NCBI GenBank assembly: GCA_003141315.1
Contig: PLLP01000022.1
Location: forward strand, 1-64,000
Direction: 5' to 3'
Source of the DNA: Phycisphaerales bacterium
GTDB lineage: Bacteria > Planctomycetota > Phycisphaerae > Sedimentisphaerales > Anaerobacaceae
Length of the DNA stretch: 64,000 bases
The translations under genes were made by a program, and so were the position numbers. Position 1 is the stretch's first letter. The number at the start of each line of letters is the position of its first letter. The notes under the pieces were generated by a model. It did not search any database and was not told the DNA's origin. It saw only the letters and a list, made by a program, of their open reading frames with translations. This document shows positions 10,339 through 18,611 of the stretch, in pieces.

Positions 10339-11676
10339 ATGTTTTCAAAGATACTGATAGCAAATCGCGGCGAGATTGCGCTGCGGATAATACGGGCATG
10401 TCATGAACTGGGCATCAAGGCGGTTGTTGTCTATTCGGAAGCGGACAAGAACGCAGCATATCTTAAACAGGCCGACGGGGCGATTTGCATCGGGCCTGCA
10501 AACCCAGCCGAGAGTTATCTCAATATCGCAAGAATCATCAGCGCCGCCGAGATAGCCGATGCGGATGCGATTCATCCCGGTTATGGATTCCTATCTGAGA
10601 ATATGGAGTTCGCACGGATTTGCCGGGACTGCTCGATAGAGTTTATCGGGCCGCCTCTTGAGGCGATGAATCTGCTCGGCGACAAGGCTGCCGCCCGAAG
10701 CCTTGCTACGAAAGCGGACGTGCCTGTTGTGCCGGGCTCGGAAGGAATTGTCCGCACGGTTGAGGATGCGGTTAAACTCGCAGGCGAAATCGGATACCCT
10801 GTGATAGTAAAGGCGGCGTCAGGCGGCGGGGGTCGCGGAATGAGGCTTGCCCACAACGAGACGAGTCTGCGGCAGGGATTCGATGCGGCCCGCAGCGAGG
10901 CGGAGGTCTCTTTCGGGAACAGGGAAGTTTATCTGGAGAAATATATCGTCGAGCCGCGGCACGTAGAGGTGCAGATAATGGCAGACAAGGCGGGCAAGGT
11001 CCTGCATTTTTTTGAGAGGGACTGCTCGACACAAAGAAGACACCAGAAAATGATTGAGGAGTCGCCCTGCCCAGTTCTCGACGACAGGAAAAGGCAGGAG
11101 CTTTGCGAATCAGCGATAAGAATTATCAAAGAAGCACGGTATGACGGGGCGGCAACGGTCGAGTTCCTGCTCGACAAGAAAAAGAATTTCTACTTTATGG
11201 AGGTCAACAAGCGAATACAGGTCGAGCATCCCGTCACCGAAATGGTGACTGGCTTTGACCTGATACAACTGCAGATAAAAGTGGCGGCGGGCGAGAAAAT
11301 GGAATTCGAGCAGCGGGATATTAAGCACAGCGGAACAGCGATTGAGTGCAGAATCAACGCCGAGGACGCTGCGAATAATTTTTCACCCTGCCCCGGAAAA
11401 ATCGAACGGTATATTCAGCCCGGCGGCCCGGGCGTAAGGGTCGATACTCACGTTTATCAGGGTTATACCGTCCCTTCCAATTATGACTCGATGATTGCCA
11501 AGCTGATTGTTCACAGGCCGACGCGGCTGGAAACGATTGCCACAATGCAGAGGGCTTTGGGGGAATTTGTGATTGAGCCGATAAAGACGACCATACCGGC
11601 CTGTCAGGCGATTCTTTCGCACAACCTTTTCATCAAAAGCAAGATAGACACCGGCTTTATCGAAAGACACTTCTAA
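10339..11676 (+). CDS. accC: biotin carboxylase subunit of acetyl-CoA carboxylase
   Basis: ATP-grasp enzyme that carboxylates biotin on AccB. The N-terminal domain begins [20 protein letters not shown], the glycine-rich ATP loop GGGGRGMR is near residue 165, and the active-site block is [16 protein letters not shown]. Most biotin carboxylases read [14 protein letters not shown] there, so this copy carries Val for Met and Lys for Thr; the catalytic Arg and Glu are kept. The length of 445 is standard. It follows accB in the usual operon and ends at a shared terminator facing leuB. Confidence 0.95.
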   Translation: MFSKILIANRGEIALRIIRACHELGIKAVVVYSEADKNAAYLKQADGAICIGPANPAESYLNIARIISAAEIADADAIHPGYGFLSENMEFARICRDCSIEFIGPPLEAMNLLGDKAAARSLATKADVPVVPGSEGIVRTVEDAVKLAGEIGYPVIVKAASGGGGRGMRLAHNETSLRQGFDAARSEAEVSFGNREVYLEKYIVEPRHVEVQIMADKAGKVLHFFERDCSTQRRHQKMIEESPCPVLDDRKRQELCESAIRIIKEARYDGAATVEFLLDKKKNFYFMEVNKRIQVEHPVTEMVTGFDLIQLQIKVAAGEKMEFEQRDIKHSGTAIECRINAEDAANNFSPCPGKIERYIQPGGPGVRVDTHVYQGYTVPSNYDSMIAKLIVHRPTRLETIATMQRALGEFVIEPIKTTIPACQAILSHNLFIKSKIDTGFIERHF

Positions 11677-11685
11677 AGAAATTCA

Positions 11686-11700
11686 TCCGCCTGCGGCGGA
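11686..11700. repeat. short GC palindrome after accC
   Basis: TCCGCCTGCGGCGGA is a perfect palindrome around a central G, 9 nt past the accC stop. It shares its CCGCCTGCGGCGG core with copies inside the ROK kinase gene (23800) and the propeller gene (37426). Confidence 0.6.
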
Positions 11701-11724
11701 CAAAAATTAAAATGTAAAATGAAG

Positions 11725-11768
11725 GAATCCCGCACCTGTTCTGATAAATCAGGATAAGTGCGGGATTC
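11725..11768. terminator. bidirectional terminator between accC and leuB
   Basis: GAATCCCGCAC and GTGCGGGATTC form a perfect 11-bp stem with an inner CTGAT/ATCAG hairpin. A T-rich tract follows on the plus strand. On the minus strand TTCATTTTAC follows. It serves the convergent accC and leuB genes. Confidence 0.8.
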
Positions 11769-11784
11769 TCTGTTTTAGTTTTTT

Positions 11785-12870
11785 TTAATCGGCTACTTTT
11801 TCTGCGACGAGGTCGCCGACCTGGCTGGTAGAGTATCCCATTTTGCCGGCGGCGAGCGATTTTAGTTTATTTGCGGTGATAAATTTTACCGCATCCTCGA
11901 TTTTTTTGGCAGCTGTCTCTTCGCCGAGCGTTTCGAGCATCATCTGGCCGGCACAGATTGCCGCCAGCGGATTGATTACGCCCATCCCGGTATATTTCGG
12001 TGCCGAACCGCCGATAGGCTCGAACATAGAGACGCCTTCGGGGTTGATGTTGCCGCCAGCGGCGATGCCCATTCCGCCCTGCGTTATTGCGCCGAGGTCG
12101 GTAATGATGTCGCCGAACAGATTTCCGGTAACCAGCACATCAAACCATTCAGGATTTTTAATCATCCACATACAGCAGGCGTCAACATGGTAATAATCTC
12201 TTTTAATATCGGGATAATATTTTTTGCCCATCTCGTGGAAGGCCCTTTCCCAGAGGTCGTAAATAAAGGTGAGGACATTTGTTTTGCCGACTAATGCGAG
12301 CGTGTTTTCCGGGCCTTTACCGCGTGCCTTTTTGCCGTATTTTTTCGTGTACTCGAATGCGTATTTCAGGCAGCGGTCAACCTGGAAGCGGTTATAGACC
12401 GCCGATTGCACCGCCACTTCGTTCGGCGTTCCCTTGAGTGTGAAGCCGCCTGTGCCGGTGTAAGCGTCGCCGGTGTTTTCCCTGACGACGACGTAATCGA
12501 TTTGTTCGGGGCCTTTGCCCTTGATGGGGCATTCGACTCCCGGGAACAATCTTACCGGCCGCAGGTTAATATACTGGTCGAGGTCGAAACGGGCTTTCAA
12601 TAAAATTCCTTTTTCAAGGATACCGGGCTTGACATCCGGGTGGCCGATAGCGCCGAGCAAAATCGCATCGAATTTGCGAAGTTCTTCAACGGCCTTGTCG
12701 GGCAGGGTCTCGCCGGTCCGTTTATATCTTTCGCCTCCGAAATCGAAATCAGTAAGGTTCACTTTGAATTTGAATTTAGCAGCGGCGGCCTTGAGGACCT
12801 TTACCGCCTCGTTTGTCACTTCCGGCCCGGTGCCGTCGCCGCCCATCACGGCAATTTTGTAAGTCTTCAT
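11785..12870 (-). CDS. leuB: 3-isopropylmalate dehydrogenase
   Basis: NAD-dependent oxidative decarboxylase of the leucine pathway. It has the family blocks MGGDGTGPEV, ILLGAIGHPDV, the substrate-binding Arg region YINLRPVRLFPG, VVRENTGDAYTG, LVGKTNVLT, and the metal and cofactor region VLVTGNLFGDIITDLGA followed by EPIGGSAPKYTG. The length is 361. Malate or tartrate dehydrogenase paralogs look similar, but the position as last gene of an operon with leuA, leuC and leuD supports LeuB. It lies 18 nt downstream of the methyltransferase gene. Confidence 0.9.
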   Translation of the reverse strand: MKTYKIAVMGGDGTGPEVTNEAVKVLKAAAAKFKFKVNLTDFDFGGERYKRTGETLPDKAVEELRKFDAILLGAIGHPDVKPGILEKGILLKARFDLDQYINLRPVRLFPGVECPIKGKGPEQIDYVVVRENTGDAYTGTGGFTLKGTPNEVAVQSAVYNRFQVDRCLKYAFEYTKKYGKKARGKGPENTLALVGKTNVLTFIYDLWERAFHEMGKKYYPDIKRDYYHVDACCMWMIKNPEWFDVLVTGNLFGDIITDLGAITQGGMGIAAGGNINPEGVSMFEPIGGSAPKYTGMGVINPLAAICAGQMMLETLGEETAAKKIEDAVKFITANKLKSLAAGKMGYSTSQVGDLVAEKVAD

Positions 12871-12888
12871 TCAGTTGTTTCCTTTCTT

Positions 12889-13842
12889 TTATCGCGAATT
12901 TTCAATCCGCCGAGTGCGGACTGGTTTTGTATTTCTTTCCCAGAAAACGCCATCGACAAAACCCTGGATGGTCTTGTCGGTCTCAGCTTGTTCGAGCCGT
13001 TTTTCGGCAAGGCAGCAGTAAGTTTTGTCGATTTCGATGCCGACGTAATTTCTGCCGAGTTTTTTTGCGACGACCGATGCCGTGCCGGACCCCAAAAACG
13101 GGTCAAGTATAGTATCACCTTTCATGGAACTTGCAAGGATGATTTTGGCGAGCAGCTTTTCCGGCTTTTGCGTCGGGTGGTCGGTATTTTCCGGCATTGA
13201 CCAGAATGGAACGGTCAAATCCGTCCATAAATTCGATGGATGTGTCAATCTGAAATCGCCCTGTAATTCCTTTTGCCAATCCTTGGGCTTTTTGTCAACG
13301 GTATAAGGCGCTATTACCCGTCGTTTAATTTTTACCGCTTCGACGTTGAAGGTGTATTTATCGCTTACGGTACAGAACCAGATGTCTTCGCTGCAATTTT
13401 TCCAGTTCTTTTTTGCGCCTCTGCCTTTTTCACGTTCCCAGGTAATACGGTTTTGAATCTTAAAATATTTTTCCGCAAACAGTTGAACCGCGCCGCAAGC
13501 ATTCCAGTCCGAGCAGATATAGACCGACGCTGCCGGTTTAAGCAGTCTGAGCAGGGGTTTAACGCAGGTTTCTAAAAATTCGAGGTAGCCCGCCTGCCCT
13601 TTCTTTTTAAAACTTGTGCCGTTGAAATCCTTATCGAGATTGTATGGCGGGTCGATAAAAAGCAAATCGACGAATTTATCCGGCAAAAAAGGTGCAGCCG
13701 ACAGCATATCCTGGCAGATGGTTTTGTTTAGAATCTGTTCAACGCTAACAGGGTTCTCCAGCCGCAGCAGTCTTTTTGAATAATCAGTCAATTCCTGTGT
13801 TGGCAAGCGAATCGTCTTATTTCTTTGGGCTTTTATCCTCAT
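12889..13842 (-). CDS. DNA methyltransferase (adenine N6 / cytosine N4, DPPY type)
   Basis: S-adenosylmethionine-dependent DNA amino-methyltransferase. The catalytic motif DPPYNL is near residue 69 and the AdoMet motif DPFLGSGTA near residue 245, an order typical of the beta class. DHPTQKP precedes the latter, as in many adenine methylases. No restriction endonuclease gene adjoins, so it looks solitary. Its ATG overlaps the stop of the upstream lipoprotein gene in an ATGA, which suggests coupled translation inside the leucine operon. The recognition sequence cannot be predicted. Confidence 0.87.
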   Translation of the reverse strand: MRIKAQRNKTIRLPTQELTDYSKRLLRLENPVSVEQILNKTICQDMLSAAPFLPDKFVDLLFIDPPYNLDKDFNGTSFKKKGQAGYLEFLETCVKPLLRLLKPAASVYICSDWNACGAVQLFAEKYFKIQNRITWEREKGRGAKKNWKNCSEDIWFCTVSDKYTFNVEAVKIKRRVIAPYTVDKKPKDWQKELQGDFRLTHPSNLWTDLTVPFWSMPENTDHPTQKPEKLLAKIILASSMKGDTILDPFLGSGTASVVAKKLGRNYVGIEIDKTYCCLAEKRLEQAETDKTIQGFVDGVFWERNTKPVRTRRIENSR

Positions 13843-15515
13843 CTGTATTTTATATCGGAATTATCAAGCCACCTAAAAAAAACGCCTTCGGAAATCTCTT
13901 CGTCAGGGATTTCAGAAAGATGCCCGTTCGTGGCAATCTTGATTTCGGAAGGTATCGAGAATATCCGGTATTTATAAAAAGTTTTGCCTTGGAATTCATC
14001 ATAAGGGGAATCTATCATAACAGGGAACGTTATACCTTTTTCTTTTATGACTTTTCGCAGTTTATCCAAATTATTGCTATCGACATGCGGATGGATAGAT
14101 ACAAAGAGCGGCCCCTGCGATGACTTGATTGTATCGCCGAATTCTCCCTGCAGCCGAGACAGCTCGCGCATGCAGGGTACACAGCCGATACCCCAAAAAT
14201 GCAGTATTACCGGCCTGCCTTTTTGAGCGGCAAGGTCAATCGGATTGCTGTTAAGCCACTGCGATGCTTCAAGAGAAGGAGCCGGCTGCTGCCTGAGTTG
14301 GCTGTAGAAATTATCTCTGGCTTTAGCGGCAGCTGCCAAAGCATCAATTTTCTCTTTCGAATCGCCGGCTTTGTAGACAATCTTTCGAATATTATCCGTG
14401 ATTTTGTATCCATCAGGAATAGACGGTGCGAATAATTCGGCTTTTAATTCCGGTTTGTTTACAAAATCCTCAACAGTCAGCAGAGATTGCTGATTAATCT
14501 CTTTTTTGCTGCCGGCAGCATCGCCGCGATAAACTGTGAATTCAATTTTCCAGGGCAGGTAAAGCCCATCGCCAACTTTATGAAAGTCGCTGTATTTAAT
14601 TTCCCTTTCAGGAAAAACAGAGTACTGGAACTTTGGCCTTTGAGTTTCTAATTTAGTGGCGCAGCGGACAATGGCAAAACCGAGATTCGGGTCGAGCGCT
14701 AACCGGATTGCAATCGTGTAGGTCACTTTTTGACCGGTTTTGGCATTCGGGTCAACGATAATAGCCGGATGAGCAAAACTTTCATACGCAACCTCTTGCC
14801 GGCTGTGTTCTTTTGACCATTGGTCTGCCTGCACTTTATCCTTGAAGAGAGGATATTCCAGTTTCCACGTCCGTTCAAGGATGAAGCACATCCTGCCATC
14901 AACGCGTGTGCATACCGGCAGCAGGCGTATCTGCGGGTCGGTGAGGATTTCGAGTATGTCGGGAATGTCCTGCCTCCACTTTCGTCTTAAGGCATCTGCC
15001 CCCGGCAATTGAGGAAGAAAATCGGGCAGCGGCGGCGTGTTCCCGAGGGCTACACTCTTAGCGGCCTGTCGGAATTGAGCCTCATTTACGTCCGGCCATA
15101 TCATACGCGTGCTATTACCATCCGAGGCGGCCTCCATCGTATTCGACCACCGTGAATTATTCCATTTTACCCGCCAATACCACCTGCGATTATCGGAGAC
15201 CATACGAACGCGGATTTCTTCTTCGGATAATGGAGAGGTCTGTTTAAAGGTTGCGCGGTAGCGGGTCTCCCAGGGCGTCAACGTTTTAAACGCTGCAATC
15301 TGGTTTTTTATTTTTGCGACGACATCGTCCTTGCTCATCATTGGAAGCCCCGCCTCCGATGCAGGGATAGTCTCCCAATCTTCTGTGTATCCTAAGGACT
15401 GCGTCGGCAACGAATCGGGACCGCCGTCCGAAGGCCTATTGCTATAGGCGCATCCTGCCGGCAGTAGCACAATCGCCGCAATCCAAAAAAGTATCGCCGA
15501 TGTCCATCGCTTCAT
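13839..15515 (-). CDS. lipoprotein with C-terminal TlpA-like thioredoxin domain
   Basis: Predicted periplasmic or surface lipoprotein of 558 residues: a hydrophobic signal ends in the lipobox LLPAGC. Residues about 50-410 form an unrecognised domain, partly beta-rich, that resembles outer-membrane lipoprotein-sorting or DUF-type folds only in general pattern. The C-terminal 140 residues are a TlpA/ResA-like domain with the redox pair CVPC at 445-448 in WGIGCVPCMREL and a cis-Pro loop at FSIPSEIKI. I infer thiol-disulfide exchange outside the cytoplasm. Its place between leuD and the methyltransferase is unexplained. Confidence 0.8.
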   Translation of the reverse strand: MKRWTSAILFWIAAIVLLPAGCAYSNRPSDGGPDSLPTQSLGYTEDWETIPASEAGLPMMSKDDVVAKIKNQIAAFKTLTPWETRYRATFKQTSPLSEEEIRVRMVSDNRRWYWRVKWNNSRWSNTMEAASDGNSTRMIWPDVNEAQFRQAAKSVALGNTPPLPDFLPQLPGADALRRKWRQDIPDILEILTDPQIRLLPVCTRVDGRMCFILERTWKLEYPLFKDKVQADQWSKEHSRQEVAYESFAHPAIIVDPNAKTGQKVTYTIAIRLALDPNLGFAIVRCATKLETQRPKFQYSVFPEREIKYSDFHKVGDGLYLPWKIEFTVYRGDAAGSKKEINQQSLLTVEDFVNKPELKAELFAPSIPDGYKITDNIRKIVYKAGDSKEKIDALAAAAKARDNFYSQLRQQPAPSLEASQWLNSNPIDLAAQKGRPVILHFWGIGCVPCMRELSRLQGEFGDTIKSSQGPLFVSIHPHVDSNNLDKLRKVIKEKGITFPVMIDSPYDEFQGKTFYKYRIFSIPSEIKIATNGHLSEIPDEEISEGVFFRWLDNSDIKYR

Positions 15516-15534
15516 AAAACGAACCTTTTGCTTG

Positions 15535-16020
15535 TTAAGCTCCTGCTTTTTTTATGTGTTCCAAAAGCCCGCCGTTATTAATTATCTCGACAGCAAAATC
15601 CGGCAGAGGATTGAATTTAATCTCCTTTTTGCCCGTCACATTCTTGATTACGCCTTTTTTGTAGTCGATTTCAATCTGGTCGCCATCGGCGATTTTTTCC
15701 GATGCGTCCGCTGATTCGATTATGTAGAAGCCGCAGTTGATTGCGTTGCGATAGAAGATTCGGGCAAACGATTTTGCGATAACGGTCTGAACTTTTGCAC
15801 CGCGGATTGCCCAGACGGCGTGCTCGCGAGATGAGCCGCATCCAAAATCCTCGCCCGCGACGATAATATCGCCCGGCTTTACTTTTTTAACAAAGTCTTT
15901 ATCGAGGTCTTCCATGCAATGTTTGGCCAGTTCCTGTTCGTTATCAGTATTCAGATAACGGGCGGGAATAATCTCATCGGTATTTATATGGTCTCTTTTA
16001 TAAACATAAGCTTTAGCCAT
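15535..16020 (-). CDS. leuD: 3-isopropylmalate dehydratase small subunit
   Basis: Partner of LeuC in isomerising 2- to 3-isopropylmalate. This 161-residue protein is of the short form found in many thermophiles and planctomycetes rather than the 200-residue enterobacterial form. It shows [29 protein letters not shown] and [17 protein letters not shown], which are diagnostic. It is separated from leuC by about 1.2 kb of inserted sequence, unusual for this gene pair. Confidence 0.93.
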   Translation of the reverse strand: MAKAYVYKRDHINTDEIIPARYLNTDNEQELAKHCMEDLDKDFVKKVKPGDIIVAGEDFGCGSSREHAVWAIRGAKVQTVIAKSFARIFYRNAINCGFYIIESADASEKIADGDQIEIDYKKGVIKNVTGKKEIKFNPLPDFAVEIINNGGLLEHIKKAGA

Positions 16021-16065
16021 AAATCCTCACTATTTAACCACAGATTTTTAATAAATATTTTATTT

Positions 16066-16098
16066 TTAACCACAGATTAACACAGATTTTCACAGATT
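16066..16098 (+). repeat. CACAGATT repeat, copy 1
   Basis: A 33-nt unit starting TTAACCACAGATTAACACAG and ending TTTTCACAGATT. It is identical to copy 2 at 16760 and is preceded by a partial copy at 16034-16048. The stop codon of the UDG-like gene lies inside it. Confidence 0.85.
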
Positions 16099-16746
16099 TT
16101 TTAAAAGAACCTTTATTTTTCCCCAATCTTTTTTCTGCTCTTTTTCACTCCTTCTCCCAAGCGTTCTTGGAGAGGTATGATAAAGCGGATAAACAATAAA
16201 TTCATCGAATTTAAAATGCTTTTTTCTAACATCCTTGCCTAAGCGAAATTTTTTCATTTCCTTTAGTGTTTCTGATTCCTTCAAACAATAACCTAATGCT
16301 TTGCGTCCCCAATTACCTAAAGTAACTATCAGTTTGGGATTAAGTATTTCTATTTGTTTTTTCAGCAATTCGGAGCAATTTCTCACCTGTTTGGCAGAGG
16401 GAGATTTATTCTTTGTATAATCGTTGGTTGGAATGCATAGACAAGCGTTAGTAGAAAAAATTCTTTTTTTACATATTCCTAATGGTTCAAAAAGATTTCT
16501 GAAAAGCTTAGCTGTGGGGTCATCATTATTAGGGTTTACTTCGCCTGATTTAGTAGTTCCTTTTAGCCCAGGTCTTTCATTTATAAAAAGAATTTTTACT
16601 TTGTTACGTCCAAATTCTTTTGCAGGACTCGGAACAGATATTTCAATAGAGCTATTACCATAGCAGAGCTTTCGTTTAGGGCATTTTTTGGCTTCTTTGT
16701 AAAGCTTGTCTATATTATTTATTTTTTTCTTAACGGAATCTTTCAT
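16090..16746 (-). CDS. uracil-DNA glycosylase superfamily protein
   Basis: Matches the UDG fold pattern: the first motif is ILFINERPG near residue 60, the core strand is PKLIVTLGNWGRKALG, and the last motif is YHTSPRTLGRR, comparable to the HPSPR-type motif of family 4/5 enzymes. Cysteines at KKCPKRKLC and NACLC could serve an iron-sulfur cluster, but spacing differs from classic family 4, so DNA repair activity is only inferred. The gene is AT-rich and lies between two identical direct repeats inside the leucine operon, which points to acquisition. The start is ATG 16746; an in-frame GTG at 16767 lies within the repeat. Confidence 0.7.
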   Translation of the reverse strand: MKDSVKKKINNIDKLYKEAKKCPKRKLCYGNSSIEISVPSPAKEFGRNKVKILFINERPGLKGTTKSGEVNPNNDDPTAKLFRNLFEPLGICKKRIFSTNACLCIPTNDYTKNKSPSAKQVRNCSELLKKQIEILNPKLIVTLGNWGRKALGYCLKESETLKEMKKFRLGKDVRKKHFKFDEFIVYPLYHTSPRTLGRRSEKEQKKDWGKIKVLLKNL

Positions 16747-16759
16747 TCTTATTTTTCTC

Positions 16760-16792
16760 TTAACCACAGATTAACACAGATTTTCACAGATT
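16760..16792 (+). repeat. CACAGATT repeat, copy 2 (left end of the unit)
   Basis: Identical over 33 nt to copy 1 at 16066-16098 and inverted with respect to copy 3. It separates the UDG-like gene from the GxxExxY gene. Confidence 0.85.
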
Positions 16793-16808
16793 TATAAAAA
16801 ACCAAACC

Positions 16809-17192
16809 TTAACAAGTGTTAATAATTCTCTTAAACTCAAGCGAAGGGGCACCGAAATTGATTAATAACGCCAACGGCAGGCTGGTCGCCTTCAGGTAGT
16901 TCAATACCTGCGCATTTTCAATTTCAGACAGCCTCTTTATCGCTTTTAATTCTACTAAAACTTTCCCTTCTACGACAAAATCACAAAAGAACTGTTTGGC
17001 AACTCTGCCTTTGTAAAATACATCAACAGGTTTCTGTTTTTCAAAAGGAATCTTTCGCAGATTCAGTTCTATTGCCATTGCCTCTTCATAAACGCTTTCG
17101 AGAAAGCCGTTATGGAGAGTATTATGAACCTCTATAGCCGCTGCTATAATTTTCTCTGTCAAATCTTTATGTATAAAATCCTGCTGAACCAT
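16809..17192 (-). CDS. GxxExxY family protein (PD-(D/E)XK nuclease-like)
   Basis: 127-residue protein with the name-giving motif GFLESVYEEA near residue 30, and the PD-(D/E)XK-like strand pair FFCDFVVEGKVLVELKAI near residue 70 (D, then E-x-K). It ends with LKATSLPLALLINFGAPSLEFKRI, usual for the family. The biochemical function is unproven; a nuclease fold is the standard assignment. It is the only gene between two 33-bp inverted repeats. AAGGAA just ahead of the ATG may be the ribosome site. Confidence 0.85.
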   Translation of the reverse strand: MVQQDFIHKDLTEKIIAAAIEVHNTLHNGFLESVYEEAMAIELNLRKIPFEKQKPVDVFYKGRVAKQFFCDFVVEGKVLVELKAIKRLSEIENAQVLNYLKATSLPLALLINFGAPSLEFKRIINTC

Positions 17193-17229
17193 TTCCTTAT
17201 TCGCCTTTTCTCACTATTTATATTTTTTT

Positions 17230-17262
17230 AATCTGTGAAAATCTGCGTTAATCTGTGGTTAA
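17230..17262 (-). repeat. CACAGATT repeat, copy 3 (right end, inverted)
   Basis: Reverse complement of copies 1 and 2 with one substitution. It overlaps the last four bases of leuC and provides its stop codon. Confidence 0.85.
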
Positions 17263-18521
17263 ATATATTTTCTCGGGTCGGTTAGTTTTCCTTCGATTGC
17301 GCTTGCGGCGGCGGTGGCGGGACTGGCAAGATACACCTCACTTTTCGGATGTCCCATCCTGCCGACAAAGTTCCTGTTTGTGGTGCTAACGCATTTTTCG
17401 CCCGCGGCGAGGATGCCCATAAATCCGCCGAGACACGCCCCACAGGTCGGCGCAGAGATTACGCAGCCGGCATCGTAAAAGATGTCGAACAAGCCTTCGT
17501 CCTTCGCCTGTTTCCAGACGGCCGGCGTTACGGGAACGACTATCGTGCGGATGGCAACCTGTTTATTTTTGAGGACTTTTGCGGCGATTCTCAGGTCTTC
17601 GATTCTGCCGTTGGTGCAGCTTCCGATATAGGCCTGGTCCATCGCTTTGCCGGCGCAATCGCCAATCGGCACAGCGTTGCTCGGCAGGTGCGGCATCGCC
17701 ACCATCGGTTCCATTTTCGAGCAATCGAATTCATAGACCGATTCGTATTTGGCGTCCTTGTCGGATTCAAAAACGGTGTAAGGCTTTTTATCCTTTAAAT
17801 GCTCATCGAGATATTTTTGGGTAATCTTATCGAAGCCGATGATGCCGTTTTTGGCGCCGGCCTCGATAGCCATATTGGTCATGGTCATTCGGGCTTCCAT
17901 CGACATATCCGCCAGTGCAGGCCCGACAAATTCCATCGCTTTATAGAGCGCACCATCGACGCCGATTCGTCCAATCACCGCCAGGATTACGTCCTTACTG
18001 AAGACGCCTTTGGTTAGTTTGCCGTTCAGGACAAATTTTATTGAGGGCGGCACTTTGAACCAGAGTTTGCCTGTGGCGATAGCCGCCGCCAGGTCGGTCG
18101 AGCCGATACCGGTTGAGAAGGCAGCGAACGCCCCATAGGTGCAGGTGTGCGAGTCGCCGCCGATTATGCAATCACCCGGCCTGATGTGGCCCTGCTCGGG
18201 CAGCAGCGCATGGCAGACGCCAGCTTTGCCGATTTTGTAATAGTTTTTGATTTTGTGCCTCTTTACCCACGTATCGAGCCTTTTGTGCAGTTCTGCACTT
18301 GCGATATCTTTCGCCGGCTGAAAGTGGTCGGGCGTAACGATAATTTTTTCCGCATCGAAAACCTTATCGATGCCTTTTTCGGTGAGCATCGAGATTGCCG
18401 CCGGCGTCGTCACATCGTGGCACATAACAACATCAATCTTCGCATCAATCAACTGCCCGGGCTTAACTTCTTTTAATCCCGCCGATTTTGCCAAAATCTT
18501 TTCTGTAATCGTCATTGACAT
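17259..18521 (-). CDS. leuC: 3-isopropylmalate dehydratase large subunit
   Basis: Aconitase-type iron-sulfur enzyme. The 420-residue chain is the short archaeal/thermophile-like LeuC form that pairs with a short LeuD. It has MCHDVTTPAAI, GDSHTCTYGAFAAFSTGIGSTD, and the cluster cysteines in GSCTNGR and APTCGACLGG. It begins with AAGGA 8 nt ahead of the ATG. Its stop codon is read from the terminal repeat of the inserted unit, so the natural C-terminus may have been slightly altered; the protein ends LTDPRKYI, close to what homologs show. Confidence 0.93.
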   Translation of the reverse strand: MSMTITEKILAKSAGLKEVKPGQLIDAKIDVVMCHDVTTPAAISMLTEKGIDKVFDAEKIIVTPDHFQPAKDIASAELHKRLDTWVKRHKIKNYYKIGKAGVCHALLPEQGHIRPGDCIIGGDSHTCTYGAFAAFSTGIGSTDLAAAIATGKLWFKVPPSIKFVLNGKLTKGVFSKDVILAVIGRIGVDGALYKAMEFVGPALADMSMEARMTMTNMAIEAGAKNGIIGFDKITQKYLDEHLKDKKPYTVFESDKDAKYESVYEFDCSKMEPMVAMPHLPSNAVPIGDCAGKAMDQAYIGSCTNGRIEDLRIAAKVLKNKQVAIRTIVVPVTPAVWKQAKDEGLFDIFYDAGCVISAPTCGACLGGFMGILAAGEKCVSTTNRNFVGRMGHPKSEVYLASPATAAASAIEGKLTDPRKYI

Positions 18522-18543
18522 AATGTTAATCCTTATCTTGTAT

Positions 18544-18574
18544 GCCTGCCCTCCGTAGCTTTAGCGAAGGAGGG
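18544..18574. repeat. hairpin repeat CGTAGCTTTAGCG type, copy 1
   Basis: CCCTCC and GGAGGG flank the core CGTAGCTTTAGCGA between leuA and leuC. The same core with CCCTGC / GCAGGG arms recurs at 59309, a dispersed hairpin family with compensating arm changes. Confidence 0.7.
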
Positions 18575-18611
18575 TCATTTCTAATTTTTCATTTTTATAT
18601 TTTATATTTTT

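Larger units (their letters stand above)
16760..17262 (-). mobile_element. repeat-bounded unit with 33-bp terminal inverted repeats and a GxxExxY gene
   Basis: The left end (16760-16792) and the reverse complement of the right end (17230-17262) agree at 32 of 33 positions. The unit of 503 bp holds just one gene, on the minus strand. The right end supplies the TAA stop codon of leuC, so the unit sits exactly at the 3' end of that gene. No transposase is encoded. I infer a non-autonomous mobile element or a repeat cassette; no target duplication was evident. Confidence 0.6.

Noticed and set aside
16034-17262. CRISPR array from the CACAGATT repeats
   Set aside because: Copies are in mixed orientation, separated by genes, with no regular spacers and no cas genes.
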